A DNA stretch of 64,000 bases, taken from NCBI GenBank assembly GCA_963752325.1, contig CAVVXU010000010.1:186001-250000 (forward strand). The letters run 5' to 3'. Each line of letters starts with the position of its first letter. Positions within the stretch are counted from its first letter, which is position 1. Positions 1 to 8,581 of this stretch are shown here, in pieces. The translations under genes were made by a program, and so were the position numbers. The notes beneath the pieces are model-generated. The model was not told the DNA's origin, did no database searches, and saw nothing but the letters and a program-made list of their open reading frames with translations. Source of the stretch: CAVTJL01 sp963752325. GTDB taxonomy: Bacteria; Pseudomonadota; Alphaproteobacteria; Geminicoccales; Geminicoccaceae.

Positions 1-132
1 AAGGAGATGCTGGCGACGCGCGGGCGGGCTTCTTTCCTCGGTGAGCGCTCGCGCGGCCACTACGATCCCGGCGCCACCTCCTCGCAGCTCCTGATCAGGA
101 CGGTGTGCGAGGTGCTGGAGCGCCGGGCATGA
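1..132 (+). CDS. dhaL: Dihydroxyacetone kinase ADP-binding subunit DhaL, C-terminal end (partial)
   Basis: Only the last 43 codons are present; the gene runs off the left edge of the window. The visible tail contains GRASFLGERSRGHYDPGATS, which matches the conserved C-terminal part of DhaL, the subunit that holds ADP and passes phosphate to dihydroxyacetone bound on DhaK. The TGA stop at 130-132 overlaps the ATG of the next gene (ATGA), so translation is probably coupled to dhaM. DhaK is expected just upstream, outside the window. The identification rests on this short motif and on the dhaM/HPr/EI neighbours. Confidence 0.88.
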   Translation, partial: KEMLATRGRASFLGERSRGHYDPGATSSQLLIRTVCEVLERRA

Positions 133-518
133 GCGGCATCGTGGCGATCGTCATCGTCTCGCACTCGCCCAAGGTGGCCGAGGGGGCGGGCGACATGGTG
201 CGCCAGATGGTGGGCGACGAGGTTCCCTGCGCCTGGACCGGCGGCGATCCCGCGGGCGGCCTCGGCACCGACCCGGCAAAGATAAAAGAGGCCATCGAGC
301 AGGTGTGGAGCCTGGCCGGCGTGGCGGTGATGGTCGATCTCGGCGGTGCCGAGATGAACACCGAGATGGCGATCGAGATGCTGGACCCCGACCGGGCGGC
401 ACGCGTGCGCATCTGCTCCGCCCCCGTCGTCGAGGGCGCCGTCGTCGCCGCCACCGAGGCCTCGGGCGGCAGCACGCTCGAGGACGTCTGCGCCGCGGCC
501 GAGGAGCTGAGCCCGTGA
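129..518 (+). CDS. dhaM: PTS-dependent dihydroxyacetone kinase phosphotransferase subunit DhaM
   Basis: This 129-residue cytoplasmic protein matches a stand-alone DhaM domain (EIIA-mannose-like fold). It begins IVAIVIVSHSPKVAEGAG; the His at residue 12 in the VSHS motif is the expected phosphorylated residue. DhaM takes phosphate from HPr and re-phosphorylates the ADP on DhaL. In E. coli, DhaM is fused to HPr and part of EI; here the three domains are separate adjacent genes. The start ATG at 129 overlaps the dhaL stop, and the TGA at 516-518 overlaps the GTG start of the HPr gene, so the genes form one tightly coupled operon. Confidence 0.9.
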   Translation: MSGIVAIVIVSHSPKVAEGAGDMVRQMVGDEVPCAWTGGDPAGGLGTDPAKIKEAIEQVWSLAGVAVMVDLGGAEMNTEMAIEMLDPDRAARVRICSAPVVEGAVVAATEASGGSTLEDVCAAAEELSP

Positions 519-799
519 CGGCCGAGCGCGCCACCGTCACGATCACCCATCCGACCGGGCTGCATGCGCGGCCGGCGGTGAAGCTCACCAAGCTCGCTAA
601 GACGTTCCAGGCACGGATCCGCCTGCGCCGATCGCCGGACGGCGACTGGGTCGATGCGAAAAGCATCGTCAAGGTGATGGGCCTCAAGTTCCGCACCGGA
701 ACGGTGGTCGAGCTCGAGGCCGAGGGCGACGCCGCCCAGACCGCGATCGAGGAGATTGCGGGCCTCGTGCGGCGCGACTTCGACGAGGGTCATGACTGA
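515..799 (+). CDS. HPr-like phosphocarrier protein
   Basis: This 94-residue HPr-family protein is read from a GTG at 515 that overlaps the dhaM stop. The active-site motif GLHARPAV is present with the phosphoacceptor His at residue 17. The segment DAKSIVKVMGL has a Ser at residue 50, matching the HPr kinase target region around Ser46. It should carry phosphate from enzyme I to DhaM. It overlaps the following enzyme I gene by 8 bases. Its placement suggests an HPr dedicated to the Dha kinase relay; whether it also serves other PTS or regulatory branches cannot be judged here. Confidence 0.88.
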   Translation: MTAERATVTITHPTGLHARPAVKLTKLAKTFQARIRLRRSPDGDWVDAKSIVKVMGLKFRTGTVVELEAEGDAAQTAIEEIAGLVRRDFDEGHD

Positions 800-2381
800 G
801 CGGCTCTTGACCGGCCGCGCCGCGGCACCGGGCCTCGCCATCGGCCCTGTCGTCCGCGCCGCGCGCCGGACGGCCACGGCAACCGTGGCCGGAACCCCCG
901 AGGAGGAGCTGACGCGGCTCGATGCGGCGCTGTCGGCGGCGAAGGCCGAGCTCGAGGCACTGGCATCCGACCAGGAGAGCATGGCGGCCGAGATTCTGGC
1001 ATTTCAGATCGAGCTTTTGGACGACCCCTCGCTCACCGAGGGTATCCGCGAGGCGATCGCCCAGGGTGTGGGTGCCGCCGTCGCCTGGCGCGAGGGGCTC
1101 GGGTCGCAGGCGGCCGAGTACGAGGCCGCGGAGGACGACTATTTCCGGGCGCGCGCCAGCGACCTGCGCGATCTGATGGAGCGCGTGCTGACGCATCTGA
1201 GCGGCGGCGCCGTTACGCAGGCGCTGCCGCCCGGGGCCATCCTGCTCGACCACGATCTCACGCCTTCGCGATTCCTGGCGCTCGACTGGAAGAAGCTCGG
1301 CGGCGCCGCGCTCGAGGCCGGCAGCCCGTCCTCGCATGTGGCGATGCTGGCCCGCGCCCGCGGCGTGCCCCTGGCGACCGGCCTAGGGCCGTGCGAGGAG
1401 GCGGACGTGGCCGTGCTCGATGCCGACGAGGGTCTCTTGATCCTCGATCCGTCCAGCGTCACGCGGCAGCGCTACGAGGGCCGCCTCGCCGTGCTGCGGG
1501 CCGAGGCCGGAGAGGCGGCGGCGCTGGTGCGCGAGCCGGCCGTCACCGCGTCCGGCGAGCCGGTCGAGGTGATGGTCAATGTCGACGATCCCGAGGCCGT
1601 CGACGATGCGACGTTGGCCGCGGCCGACGGCGTCGGCCTGATGCGCACCGAGTTTTTGTTCCTCGGGCGCGACCGCCTGCCGGACGAGGCGGAGCAATAC
1701 GCCGCCTATGCCCGGCTGCTGGCACGGCTGGAGGGCAAGCCGCTCATCGTCCGCACGCTCGATGTGGGCGGCGACAAGCCTTTGCCCGGCGTCAGCCTGC
1801 CAGCGGAGAGCAACCCCTTCCTCGGCCTGCGCGGGCTCCGCCTCTGCCTCGACCGGCCGGATCTTTTCAGGCCGCAGGTGCGGGCGCTGCTGCGCGCAGC
1901 GACGCTGGGGCCGCTGAAAGTGATGCTGCCGATGGTCACCATCGCGGCCGAGCTCGAGGAGGCCAGGGCGTTCTTCGAGCGCTGCATTGCCGAGCTTCGG
2001 GTAGAAGGCACCGAGGCAACGATGCCGCCCCTGGGCATCATGGTGGAGACGCCGGCCTCCGCCCTGGCGATCGAGACGCTCCCTGCCGCCTTCTTCTCGA
2101 TCGGCAGCAACGATCTCACCCAGTATGTGATGGCGGCCTCCCGCGACGGTGGCGGTCGTGTGGCGGCCTTGAGCGATCCGCTGCATCCGGCCGTGCTGCG
2201 CCTCATCGGCGAGGTCGTCGTCCACGGCAAAATGACAAAACTGCCGGTGAGCCTGTGCGGCGACATGGCCTCGGACGAGAAGGCGGTGGCAGCGCTGCTG
2301 CGCCTGGGGCTGAGGCGGCTGTCGCTGGCGCCGGCGGCGCTGGCGCGGATCAAGGCCGCCGTGCGCCGCTTCGAGGGCTAG
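792..2381 (+). CDS. ptsI: Phosphoenolpyruvate-protein phosphotransferase (enzyme I)
   Basis: This 529-residue protein matches enzyme I, which autophosphorylates from PEP and phosphorylates HPr. The N-terminal part starts GRAAAPGLAIGPV. The swivelling-His motif is GSPSSHVAMLARARG with His182; the usual residue before SSH is Thr or Ser. The C-terminal TIM barrel shows LMRTEFLFLGRD, GGDKPLPG, NPFLGLRG, FSIGSNDLTQY and the catalytic Cys489 in LCGDMAS. Length is slightly under the usual 570 residues. No sugar-specific EIIB or EIIC gene is seen, so this copy most likely feeds the Dha kinase. Confidence 0.92.
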   Translation: MTERLLTGRAAAPGLAIGPVVRAARRTATATVAGTPEEELTRLDAALSAAKAELEALASDQESMAAEILAFQIELLDDPSLTEGIREAIAQGVGAAVAWREGLGSQAAEYEAAEDDYFRARASDLRDLMERVLTHLSGGAVTQALPPGAILLDHDLTPSRFLALDWKKLGGAALEAGSPSSHVAMLARARGVPLATGLGPCEEADVAVLDADEGLLILDPSSVTRQRYEGRLAVLRAEAGEAAALVREPAVTASGEPVEVMVNVDDPEAVDDATLAAADGVGLMRTEFLFLGRDRLPDEAEQYAAYARLLARLEGKPLIVRTLDVGGDKPLPGVSLPAESNPFLGLRGLRLCLDRPDLFRPQVRALLRAATLGPLKVMLPMVTIAAELEEARAFFERCIAELRVEGTEATMPPLGIMVETPASALAIETLPAAFFSIGSNDLTQYVMAASRDGGGRVAALSDPLHPAVLRLIGEVVVHGKMTKLPVSLCGDMASDEKAVAALLRLGLRRLSLAPAALARIKAAVRRFEG

Positions 2382-2383
2382 CC

Positions 2384-2920
2384 TTGGCGGCGGACCGACG
2401 CGCCGGCCGGGCCGATGCGGTCGCCGCCTACAAGACCCTGCTCAGGGCCTTCATCGAGCGCCGGCCCTCGGGCCTGCGCGGCCGCCTCGCCTTGGCGCTG
2501 GGCAAGCACAAGAGCTTCGTCTCGCAGATCACGAACCCGCTCTACAGCGTGCCGATCCCGGCCGCCGACCTGCCCATCATCGTCGACATCTGTCATCTCT
2601 CCGCGGCCGAGCGCGACGAGCTTCTGGCGCTCTACGAGGCGGCCCATCCCCGGCGGCAGCCGAGGCTGCCGGCACCGGGGCCGGCGCCGCACGAGCTGCG
2701 CATCGCGCTCCCGGCCTTCCGCTCCGAGGCCACGGCACGGCAGATCGAGGCGCTGATCCTCGACATGGCCGGACGCATCATCCGCATCGCGCAGGCGGCC
2801 GAGGCGAGCGAAGGCCGGGACCAGAAGGCCTCGGCCCCGATCGATCGGCCGGCGGCTGGCGCCGCTGCGATCCCCGGCGCCACGCGCACCGATCTCATTG
2901 CGCCGCGTCGGAAGAAGTAG
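2384..2920 (+). CDS. Small helix-turn-helix-like protein of the Dha/PTS operon
   Basis: This 178-residue protein is read from a TTG two bases after the enzyme I stop. I do not recognise a named family. Residues about 25-65 (RGRLALALGKHKSFVSQI, followed by a short loop and a helical stretch) look like a Cro/XRE-type helix-turn-helix. The rest is Ala/Pro/Arg-rich and ends in basic residues (APRRKK). Position at the end of the operon would fit a local regulator, but that is inference. The TTG start is chosen because it is the first in-frame start after the upstream stop and keeps the HTH-like segment. Confidence 0.6.
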   Translation: MAADRRAGRADAVAAYKTLLRAFIERRPSGLRGRLALALGKHKSFVSQITNPLYSVPIPAADLPIIVDICHLSAAERDELLALYEAAHPRRQPRLPAPGPAPHELRIALPAFRSEATARQIEALILDMAGRIIRIAQAAEASEGRDQKASAPIDRPAAGAAAIPGATRTDLIAPRRKK

Positions 2921-3050
2921 TGTGATCCCCCGGCACGAGGCCGACGGGGAGCGCTCCGCGCCCCTGCGGGGCTCCTGCCACAGCCTGCTGTCGCCGCCTT
3001 CTCGGGGCCTGGATGCAGGCCAGCTGGCGGCTCAAGGCGAGGAGGGGACG

Positions 3051-3908
3051 ATGTTCGAGCCTCTCGCATTGGTGATCGACGCCTTCGCCGATCGGCTGGG
3101 ACGCAACTACCGCTCGGTCTTCGGCAAGACCGAGCCCGACCATGCTCCGATGATCCGTGCCGCCGCCCGTCTGGCGCTCGAGCGGATCGCCGGCACGGAT
3201 GCCGTCTATCACGACGTGATGCACACGCTGTTCGTGGCCGACGTCGGCCAGGCGATCCTGCGCGGGCGGGCCATGGGCAGGGCGGTGAGCCCGAGCGACT
3301 GGCTGCATCTCACGGCCGCGACGCTGCTCCACGATATCGGCTATCTGCGCGGCATCTGCCCGGGCGACAGCCGCGGCAGCTATGTCATCGATGCCGCGGG
3401 CAACACGGTCACGGCACCCCGCGGCTCGACCGACGCGTTCCTCGCACCCTGGCATGTCGAGCGCGGCAAGATCTTCGTCCGCCACCGCTGCTCCGCCATC
3501 GGTGCCCTGGACGTGGAGCGGGTCTGCCGGGCGATCGAGCTGACCCGGTTCCCGGTTCCCGAGGATGGCGATCATGCCGAGACCGACAGCGAGGCCGGGC
3601 TGGTGCGCGCGGCCGACCTGATCGGCCAGCTCGCCGACCCGGCCTACCTGAGGAAGCTCGCAGCACTCTATTTCGAGCTCAACGAGATCGGCATCACCGA
3701 GAAGCTCGGCTGCAACGACCCGGCCGATCTGGCCGACGAGTATCCCCGCTTCTTCTGGCAGCGGGTCGAGCCCTATGTCGGCCCGGCGCTGGGCTATCTC
3801 GAGCGGACCGCCCAGGGGCGCTTGTGGGTGGCCCAGCTCTACGCCCACGTCTTCGTCGAGGAGCACGCCCGCGGCCGCCTCGGCCCCGAGCGCGGCCAGG
3901 GCCGCTGA
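3051..3908 (+). CDS. Metal-dependent HD-domain phosphohydrolase
   Basis: This 285-residue protein has an HD-type metal site: VYHDVMHT near residue 45 and LLHDIGYLRG near residue 95 supply the His and His-Asp ligands. Further conserved blocks (ATDA-like GSTDAFLAP, TRFPVPEDGDH, LVRAADLIGQL, FFWQRVEPY) match a family of stand-alone HD phosphohydrolases that I recall chiefly from cyanobacteria. The substrate is unknown. The ATG at 3051 is preceded by a good ribosome-binding site (GAGGAGGGG). An upstream in-frame extension has no such site and a poorer sequence. It is 130 bases from the previous gene and convergent with the copper oxidase. Confidence 0.8.
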   Translation: MFEPLALVIDAFADRLGRNYRSVFGKTEPDHAPMIRAAARLALERIAGTDAVYHDVMHTLFVADVGQAILRGRAMGRAVSPSDWLHLTAATLLHDIGYLRGICPGDSRGSYVIDAAGNTVTAPRGSTDAFLAPWHVERGKIFVRHRCSAIGALDVERVCRAIELTRFPVPEDGDHAETDSEAGLVRAADLIGQLADPAYLRKLAALYFELNEIGITEKLGCNDPADLADEYPRFFWQRVEPYVGPALGYLERTAQGRLWVAQLYAHVFVEEHARGRLGPERGQGR

Positions 3909-3923
3909 GACCTCCCTCCCCGC

Positions 3924-5486
3924 CTAGCTGACGGTGAAGTTGGTCATCATGCCGGAGTCCTCGTGCTCGAGATTGTGGCAATGGGCCATGAAGGGCGCCT
4001 CCTTGGTCGCCGGGTGCTCGAAGCGCACCTGGATCTCGCATGAGCCGCCGTTCTCGATGGGGGCCACGTCCTTCCAGCCGGCCATGTAGGCGGACGGCGC
4101 CTTGCCGTTCAGCGCGAGGATGCGGAACTGGCAGCCGTGGATGTGCACGGGATGCAGCATGCGGTCCGTGCTCTCCGAGATCAGCCAGCGGAGATCCTGG
4201 TTGATCGCCGCACCGAACGGCACGACGCCCATCTCGAAGGGTGAGCCGTTCACCGTGTTGGCGGCGAGCTGCTGCTTCAGCGGCAGGGCCGCCCCCTCCG
4301 TGATGAGCTTCACGACCCGCTCCACCACGGCCGGGTCCGTCTTGCCCGACATCTCCATCTTCATCAGCCCCGCCTTCTTCATGAGGCCCATGCCCTCGGC
4401 ATCGAGGCGCATGCCCATGACCAGCGCCTGGCTCACCGGCGGCAGGTCTTTTGCGAGTGGCGGCAGCCGGGCGAGCGCGTCGGGCAGACGGCCCTTCCCC
4501 TCCGCGCCGTCGGGAACGATCGTCAGCAGCGACAGCGGCTCGTCGAAGGGCGGCAGGCTCATGCCCATCTGCTTAACGGGCAGGGTCACGAGGTCGAAGG
4601 CGGTGCCGCTCCGGGCGTCCACCAGGACCTCGTAGCGCTCGCCGGAAAAAACCGGCAGCTCGGTGACCTCGACGGGCTCGGCCAGCAGGCCGCCGTCGCC
4701 CGCGACGACGAACATCGAGCGGCCATCCGAGATCCTGAGTCTGTAGGTGCGGGCGTTCGAGCCGTTGAGCAGGCGGAAGCGCAGCCAGCCGCGCGCGGTG
4801 TGCGCCTGCGGATAGGCGGCACCGTTCACCAGCATGGTGTCGCCGATATAGCCCGTGGTGACCGCCACCATGTTGAAGCGATGGAAGAAGGAGCCGTCGG
4901 GGTTGAAGCGGCGGTCCTGGAGGATCAGCGGGATGTCGTCCTGCCCCCAAACCGAGGGCAGGCCCAGCCCGTCCGCCTCGTCGTCATCGATGACAAAGAG
5001 CCCGGCCAGGCCCTTGATGACCTGCTCGGCGGTCGCCGGATAGACGTGGGGATGGAACCAGCAGGTGGCCGCCGGCTGGTCGATCGCCAGCTCGGCCTCC
5101 CAGGTGGCGCCCGGCATGATGAGAGAATAGGGGCTGCCGTCGACATAGCCCGGGATCTTCAGGCCATGCCAATGCATGGTGGTGACCTCGTCCAGCGCAT
5201 TGGTCGGCCGCATGACGACCTTCTGGCCGCGACGCACCCTGACGGCGGGGCCGAGGAAGGGACCGTTGATCCCGTACGTCGGCGTGGTGACGCCGGGCAG
5301 GAAGGAGCGCCGGCCCTTCTGGGCGGTCAGCGCGATGGAGCCGCCCGCGTCGGGCCTCAGCTCCGGCGGGATGGGCAGCGCCGACCGCTCCGCGGCGCTC
5401 GCCCGCGTGGCGTGCACGCCACCGAGCGCCAGTGCCGCAAGCGACGCGCTGCCCAGGAAAAAGCCGCGCCTGGGGATTCCTGCCAT
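3924..5486 (-). CDS. CueO-like multicopper oxidase, Tat-exported
   Basis: This 520-residue protein has all four copper motifs: TMHWHGLKIPG near residue 103, CWFHPHVYP near 143, HPVHIHGCQF near 445 and HCHNLEHEDSGMM near 500. A twin-arginine leader (PRRGFFLGSASLAALALGG) starts it, so it should fold in the cytoplasm and act in the periplasm. A Met-rich stretch (GLMKKAGLMKMEMSGK) resembles the Met-rich segment that binds Cu(I) in CueO. The likely role is cuprous oxidase activity and copper tolerance. The ATG at 5486 has GGAGAAAATCC upstream. It diverges from the next gene across 224 bases in which no convincing CueR-type operator was identified. Confidence 0.92.
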   Translation of the reverse strand: MAGIPRRGFFLGSASLAALALGGVHATRASAAERSALPIPPELRPDAGGSIALTAQKGRRSFLPGVTTPTYGINGPFLGPAVRVRRGQKVVMRPTNALDEVTTMHWHGLKIPGYVDGSPYSLIMPGATWEAELAIDQPAATCWFHPHVYPATAEQVIKGLAGLFVIDDDEADGLGLPSVWGQDDIPLILQDRRFNPDGSFFHRFNMVAVTTGYIGDTMLVNGAAYPQAHTARGWLRFRLLNGSNARTYRLRISDGRSMFVVAGDGGLLAEPVEVTELPVFSGERYEVLVDARSGTAFDLVTLPVKQMGMSLPPFDEPLSLLTIVPDGAEGKGRLPDALARLPPLAKDLPPVSQALVMGMRLDAEGMGLMKKAGLMKMEMSGKTDPAVVERVVKLITEGAALPLKQQLAANTVNGSPFEMGVVPFGAAINQDLRWLISESTDRMLHPVHIHGCQFRILALNGKAPSAYMAGWKDVAPIENGGSCEIQVRFEHPATKEAPFMAHCHNLEHEDSGMMTNFTVS

Positions 5487-5710
5487 AGGATTTTCTCCGG
5501 TCGCGTTGGCACTGGCAGAACGACCCGCCCCGGATCCATCCATGCATCGAATCGACCCGGCCTCAAGCGAAGTCTCAAAAACAGCTGCGCCCAATGCGAC
5601 GTGACGAGGAAGCTGGAGCCGGGCTTGTGACCTCGGGCACAGCGCCAAGGTGAATCTTTGGTAATCTCCGCTCCCTGCCCTGGAGGGCCCCTTAGAGCGG
5701 AGGAATCGAG

Positions 5711-7549
5711 ATGGCCTCGGTCTCGCCCAAGAACAGGCGTTCGGCCACCCCGTCAACGACGCGCGAGCAGCCGGATGCAGCGGTCCTGCCCCGGCGGACG
5801 GACGGGTCGGTCGCAGGCGTGCTGATCGATCCCTACCTGCCGCAGCCGGGCCAGCATGTCGGCCGGCGGCTCATCAAGATCGAGGACACCCCCGACACGT
5901 ACTGGCTCGATGCGGCGACCTCGGCCGGCGTGCCGTGGGCGGACAAGCTCGGCCTCGAGCGCGGCGACACGGGCATCTGGGACATCCACAAGCCCGAGCT
6001 TCTGACCTCGTCCTGGTTCGAGGCTCGGGTGCGCACCCGGCCGCGAGCGCTGACGGCACCATTGCGGCGCACGGCCGTCGCCTTGACTACGCAGGCGCGC
6101 GAGATCCAGGCGACGACCGGCTCGCTGCGGACCTGGGGACAGGGGCGCTCGGGCCAGACGGCACGCAAGTCGACCACCGACGGCGAGCCGCTCCCCGGAC
6201 CCGATCTGGGCGACCAGGGCGGGTCCGGCGGCACGGGTGCCACGCCGAAGGACGAGGAGGCCGATGCGGCGATCTCCTTCCAGCACGGTCTGATCAAGAT
6301 CGAGGACGGGATCGTCGGTTGGCCCAGCACCACCTGGGGCGGGGCACCGACCTCGACCGATATCGATGTCGAGGCGCCGCCCGAGCCCGCCTTCTTCATC
6401 ATCCAGGTGATCGGCATCAGCTCGTTCCTGGGCGCCTACGGCCTCGGTCGCACCGTCAAGACGATGACGCTTCTGCCGGGCGAGACCATGACGATGAGCA
6501 TGCGCACCTGGCGCGCCTCGTCCGAGACGATCGCCCAGGGCTCCTCGATCATCGATTCCGTCGACGACAGCTCGAGCGAGCGGTTCGCCGAGACGGTCAT
6601 GAGCGAGACGACCGACGCGGCCACGCGGGACAAGAGCGAGAACTGGCACGCCGAGGCCGAGGCCTCGGGCAGCATCGGGCTCGCGAGCGCCAGCGTCTCG
6701 GGCGGCGGCGGCGGCGAGTACAGCTCGTCGACCGAGGAGTTCTCGAAGGCGGTCGACGAGGCGGTGCAGGAGCACGCGGCCGAGGCCTCCTCGCACCGCG
6801 AGAACACCGTCACCTCCAGCTCCGAGCGCACCGTCTCGACCGAGGACGAGGAGGTGATCGAGCGGACAATCAAGAACATCAACGTGAAGCGCACGCTCAA
6901 CTTCACCATGCGCGAGCTCAATCAGGCCTTCATCACCAAGACCCACCTCAAGGAGGTGCGCATCGCCTTCTCCAACGGCAATGCGGAGAGCTGGCGCGAG
7001 GAGCCGATCTCCGGCATGCGCCGGCTCGTGGCCGAGGTCGTGAAGCCGGAGCATGTCGACCGCCTCTGTCAGGACATCCTGAAGACGATCGCGGTGGTCC
7101 AGGATGTGAGCAGCAGCCCGGTCAACGTGCTCGAGCAGGTGCTGCTCAATAAATGCGCGACCGATTTCGCCTTCCGCGAGGCCCAGCCCGGCGACAATTG
7201 CGACTATCCGCCGCCGAGCCCCGACGGCCGCCTCTACTACCGCTTCAAGCGCGGCCCGCTGGGCCAGGCGACCGACGAGGAGCACCCGGTCGAAGGGGTT
7301 CTCCTGAAGGAGCGGCAGATCATCATGAAGACCGACAGCGTCGTCGCCGAGGCGCTGCTCGGCGCAGAGGACGCGCTCGACGCGTACTCGATCGACCTCC
7401 AGCTCGAGACGATCCGCGAGAAGACCCTCGCCTCCGACCGGGAGGCGCTGGCCCAGGAGATCGTGCGGACGGGCAACACGGCGGGGGCCGAGCTCTTCGC
7501 CCAGGTATTCGGCGTTGGAGCTGCGGCGCAGAGCGAGGAGGGGAGCTGA
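5711..7549 (+). CDS. Large Ser/Glu-rich protein of unknown function
   Basis: The function of this 612-residue protein is not known to me. A strong ribosome-binding site (GCGGAGGAATCGAG) precedes the ATG. There is no signal peptide or clear membrane segment. The motif LIKIED occurs twice, at residues 54-59 and 194-199, suggesting a duplicated N-terminal module split by a Gly/Thr-rich linker (about 150-185). Residues 225-270 form a beta-rich block ending in LLPGETMTMSMRTW. About 270-390 is Ser/Glu/Ala-rich and likely coiled coil, interrupted by a Gly run (330-336). About 385-425 and 440-590 look folded. I recall similar proteins of unknown role with such Ser-rich repeats after an 'LxPGE' block, but cannot name the family. 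The downstream gene starts 5 bases after its stop. Confidence 0.75.
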   Translation: MASVSPKNRRSATPSTTREQPDAAVLPRRTDGSVAGVLIDPYLPQPGQHVGRRLIKIEDTPDTYWLDAATSAGVPWADKLGLERGDTGIWDIHKPELLTSSWFEARVRTRPRALTAPLRRTAVALTTQAREIQATTGSLRTWGQGRSGQTARKSTTDGEPLPGPDLGDQGGSGGTGATPKDEEADAAISFQHGLIKIEDGIVGWPSTTWGGAPTSTDIDVEAPPEPAFFIIQVIGISSFLGAYGLGRTVKTMTLLPGETMTMSMRTWRASSETIAQGSSIIDSVDDSSSERFAETVMSETTDAATRDKSENWHAEAEASGSIGLASASVSGGGGGEYSSSTEEFSKAVDEAVQEHAAEASSHRENTVTSSSERTVSTEDEEVIERTIKNINVKRTLNFTMRELNQAFITKTHLKEVRIAFSNGNAESWREEPISGMRRLVAEVVKPEHVDRLCQDILKTIAVVQDVSSSPVNVLEQVLLNKCATDFAFREAQPGDNCDYPPPSPDGRLYYRFKRGPLGQATDEEHPVEGVLLKERQIIMKTDSVVAEALLGAEDALDAYSIDLQLETIREKTLASDREALAQEIVRTGNTAGAELFAQVFGVGAAAQSEEGS

Positions 7550-7554
7550 GCCCG

Positions 7555-8481
7555 ATGCCGACCCCCTCCGACCCGGCGACCGGCACGGCCGCCGTCACCC
7601 TCGACGCGGTGCCCGGCGACGCCGTGGCGGCCGGCCCCGAGGCGCTGCCGCAGGCGGCCGTGAAGCCCGGGACGTCGACGGCGAGCCAGCTCTGCATCGC
7701 CGCCGACAACACGCCGGACCCGGTGCTCTATTGCCGGCAAATCTTCAACATGCCGGCAAGTCGGGTCGTCGTGGTCTCGTCCTGGAAGGAGATGATGGAC
7801 GAGATCTTCAAGTACAGCCGAATCGACACGCTCGTCCTGCTGACGCACGGTGGCCTGAGCCCGGGCGAGATCAGACTGGGGGAGGCGCAGCGGACCTTGA
7901 GCCAGTGGGCGACGGGTGCCTCGAGCGAGGACAGCATCGAGCCCTTCACAGGCCTTGCCGCCTATCAGGGCTCGATCGGCACCCTGCATCTCGAGGGTTG
8001 CAGCGTCGGCGCCGATCCCGCGGCGCTCCTGAGCTTCAAGCAGCGGGTGCCGGTCGGCAGCGTCGAGGCGTGGTCGATGGGCCGCTATCTCGACACCTAC
8101 GTTTACACCGCGAGTGGCAATGTTGCCGCGGTCGTCCAACAGCTCCAAACCTCGGGCGACCTCGTCCGGGCCTCGCCCTACCTTCCCAAGGGAGCGCTGG
8201 GCGCCACCTACCAGCCGAGCGAGCTCGAGAGCCTGCTCTTGAAGAACAAGCAGTTCGCCGTCTTCGCCGAGATCTACTCCGACCACAATTTCCCCTTCGG
8301 CACCCAGCCCTTCGGCGACCTCGTGGCCATGCCGAGCCCACCCTTCGTCGAGGGCACGCACTTCACGCGAGCCGAAGGCCTGCGCAACGCCACCATCGTG
8401 CGCACGCCGCAGGACGCGGCCGAGCTTCAGGCCCTCATCGACAGAGAGAGGCCCCTCCTCTATCGGGTGATCGCCCGCTAG
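7555..8481 (+). CDS. DUF4347-like protein, possible caspase-fold cysteine peptidase
   Basis: This 308-residue protein starts 5 bases after the previous stop and is almost certainly co-transcribed with it. Residues 92-108 (DTLVLLTHGGLSPGEIRLG) and 143-152 (TLHLEGCSVG) resemble the 'SHGxPGxLxLG ... LYGCxVA' pattern of DUF4347 and clan CD (caspase/gingipain-like) folds. His98 and Cys149 would then be the dyad. The first 45 residues are low complexity and Ala/Pro-rich; residues 205-308 are not recognised. Activity is unproven and the match comes from memory of the motif. A structure prediction showing His98 and Cys149 side by side would support the peptidase reading. Confidence 0.6.
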   Translation: MPTPSDPATGTAAVTLDAVPGDAVAAGPEALPQAAVKPGTSTASQLCIAADNTPDPVLYCRQIFNMPASRVVVVSSWKEMMDEIFKYSRIDTLVLLTHGGLSPGEIRLGEAQRTLSQWATGASSEDSIEPFTGLAAYQGSIGTLHLEGCSVGADPAALLSFKQRVPVGSVEAWSMGRYLDTYVYTASGNVAAVVQQLQTSGDLVRASPYLPKGALGATYQPSELESLLLKNKQFAVFAEIYSDHNFPFGTQPFGDLVAMPSPPFVEGTHFTRAEGLRNATIVRTPQDAAELQALIDRERPLLYRVIAR

Positions 8482-8581
8482 AGCCGTGACGACTTGATCC
8501 GACCGTGCCTGGTGACGATGCTGGCTGGGTAGCCCGGGCGCTGGACCCGGGTTCGGCAGCCCGGGGATCGTCGGAGGCGGC

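Noticed and set aside
5487..5710. CueR-type copper operator before the multicopper oxidase
   Set aside because: Only a loose AAGC...GCTT palindrome is present (near 5610-5630); the conserved CueR dyad was not seen.
8521..8570. Three CCCGGG copies between the DUF4347-like and DUF1835 genes
   Set aside because: The six-base palindrome is expected often in such GC-rich DNA, and no longer stem or T-tract was found.
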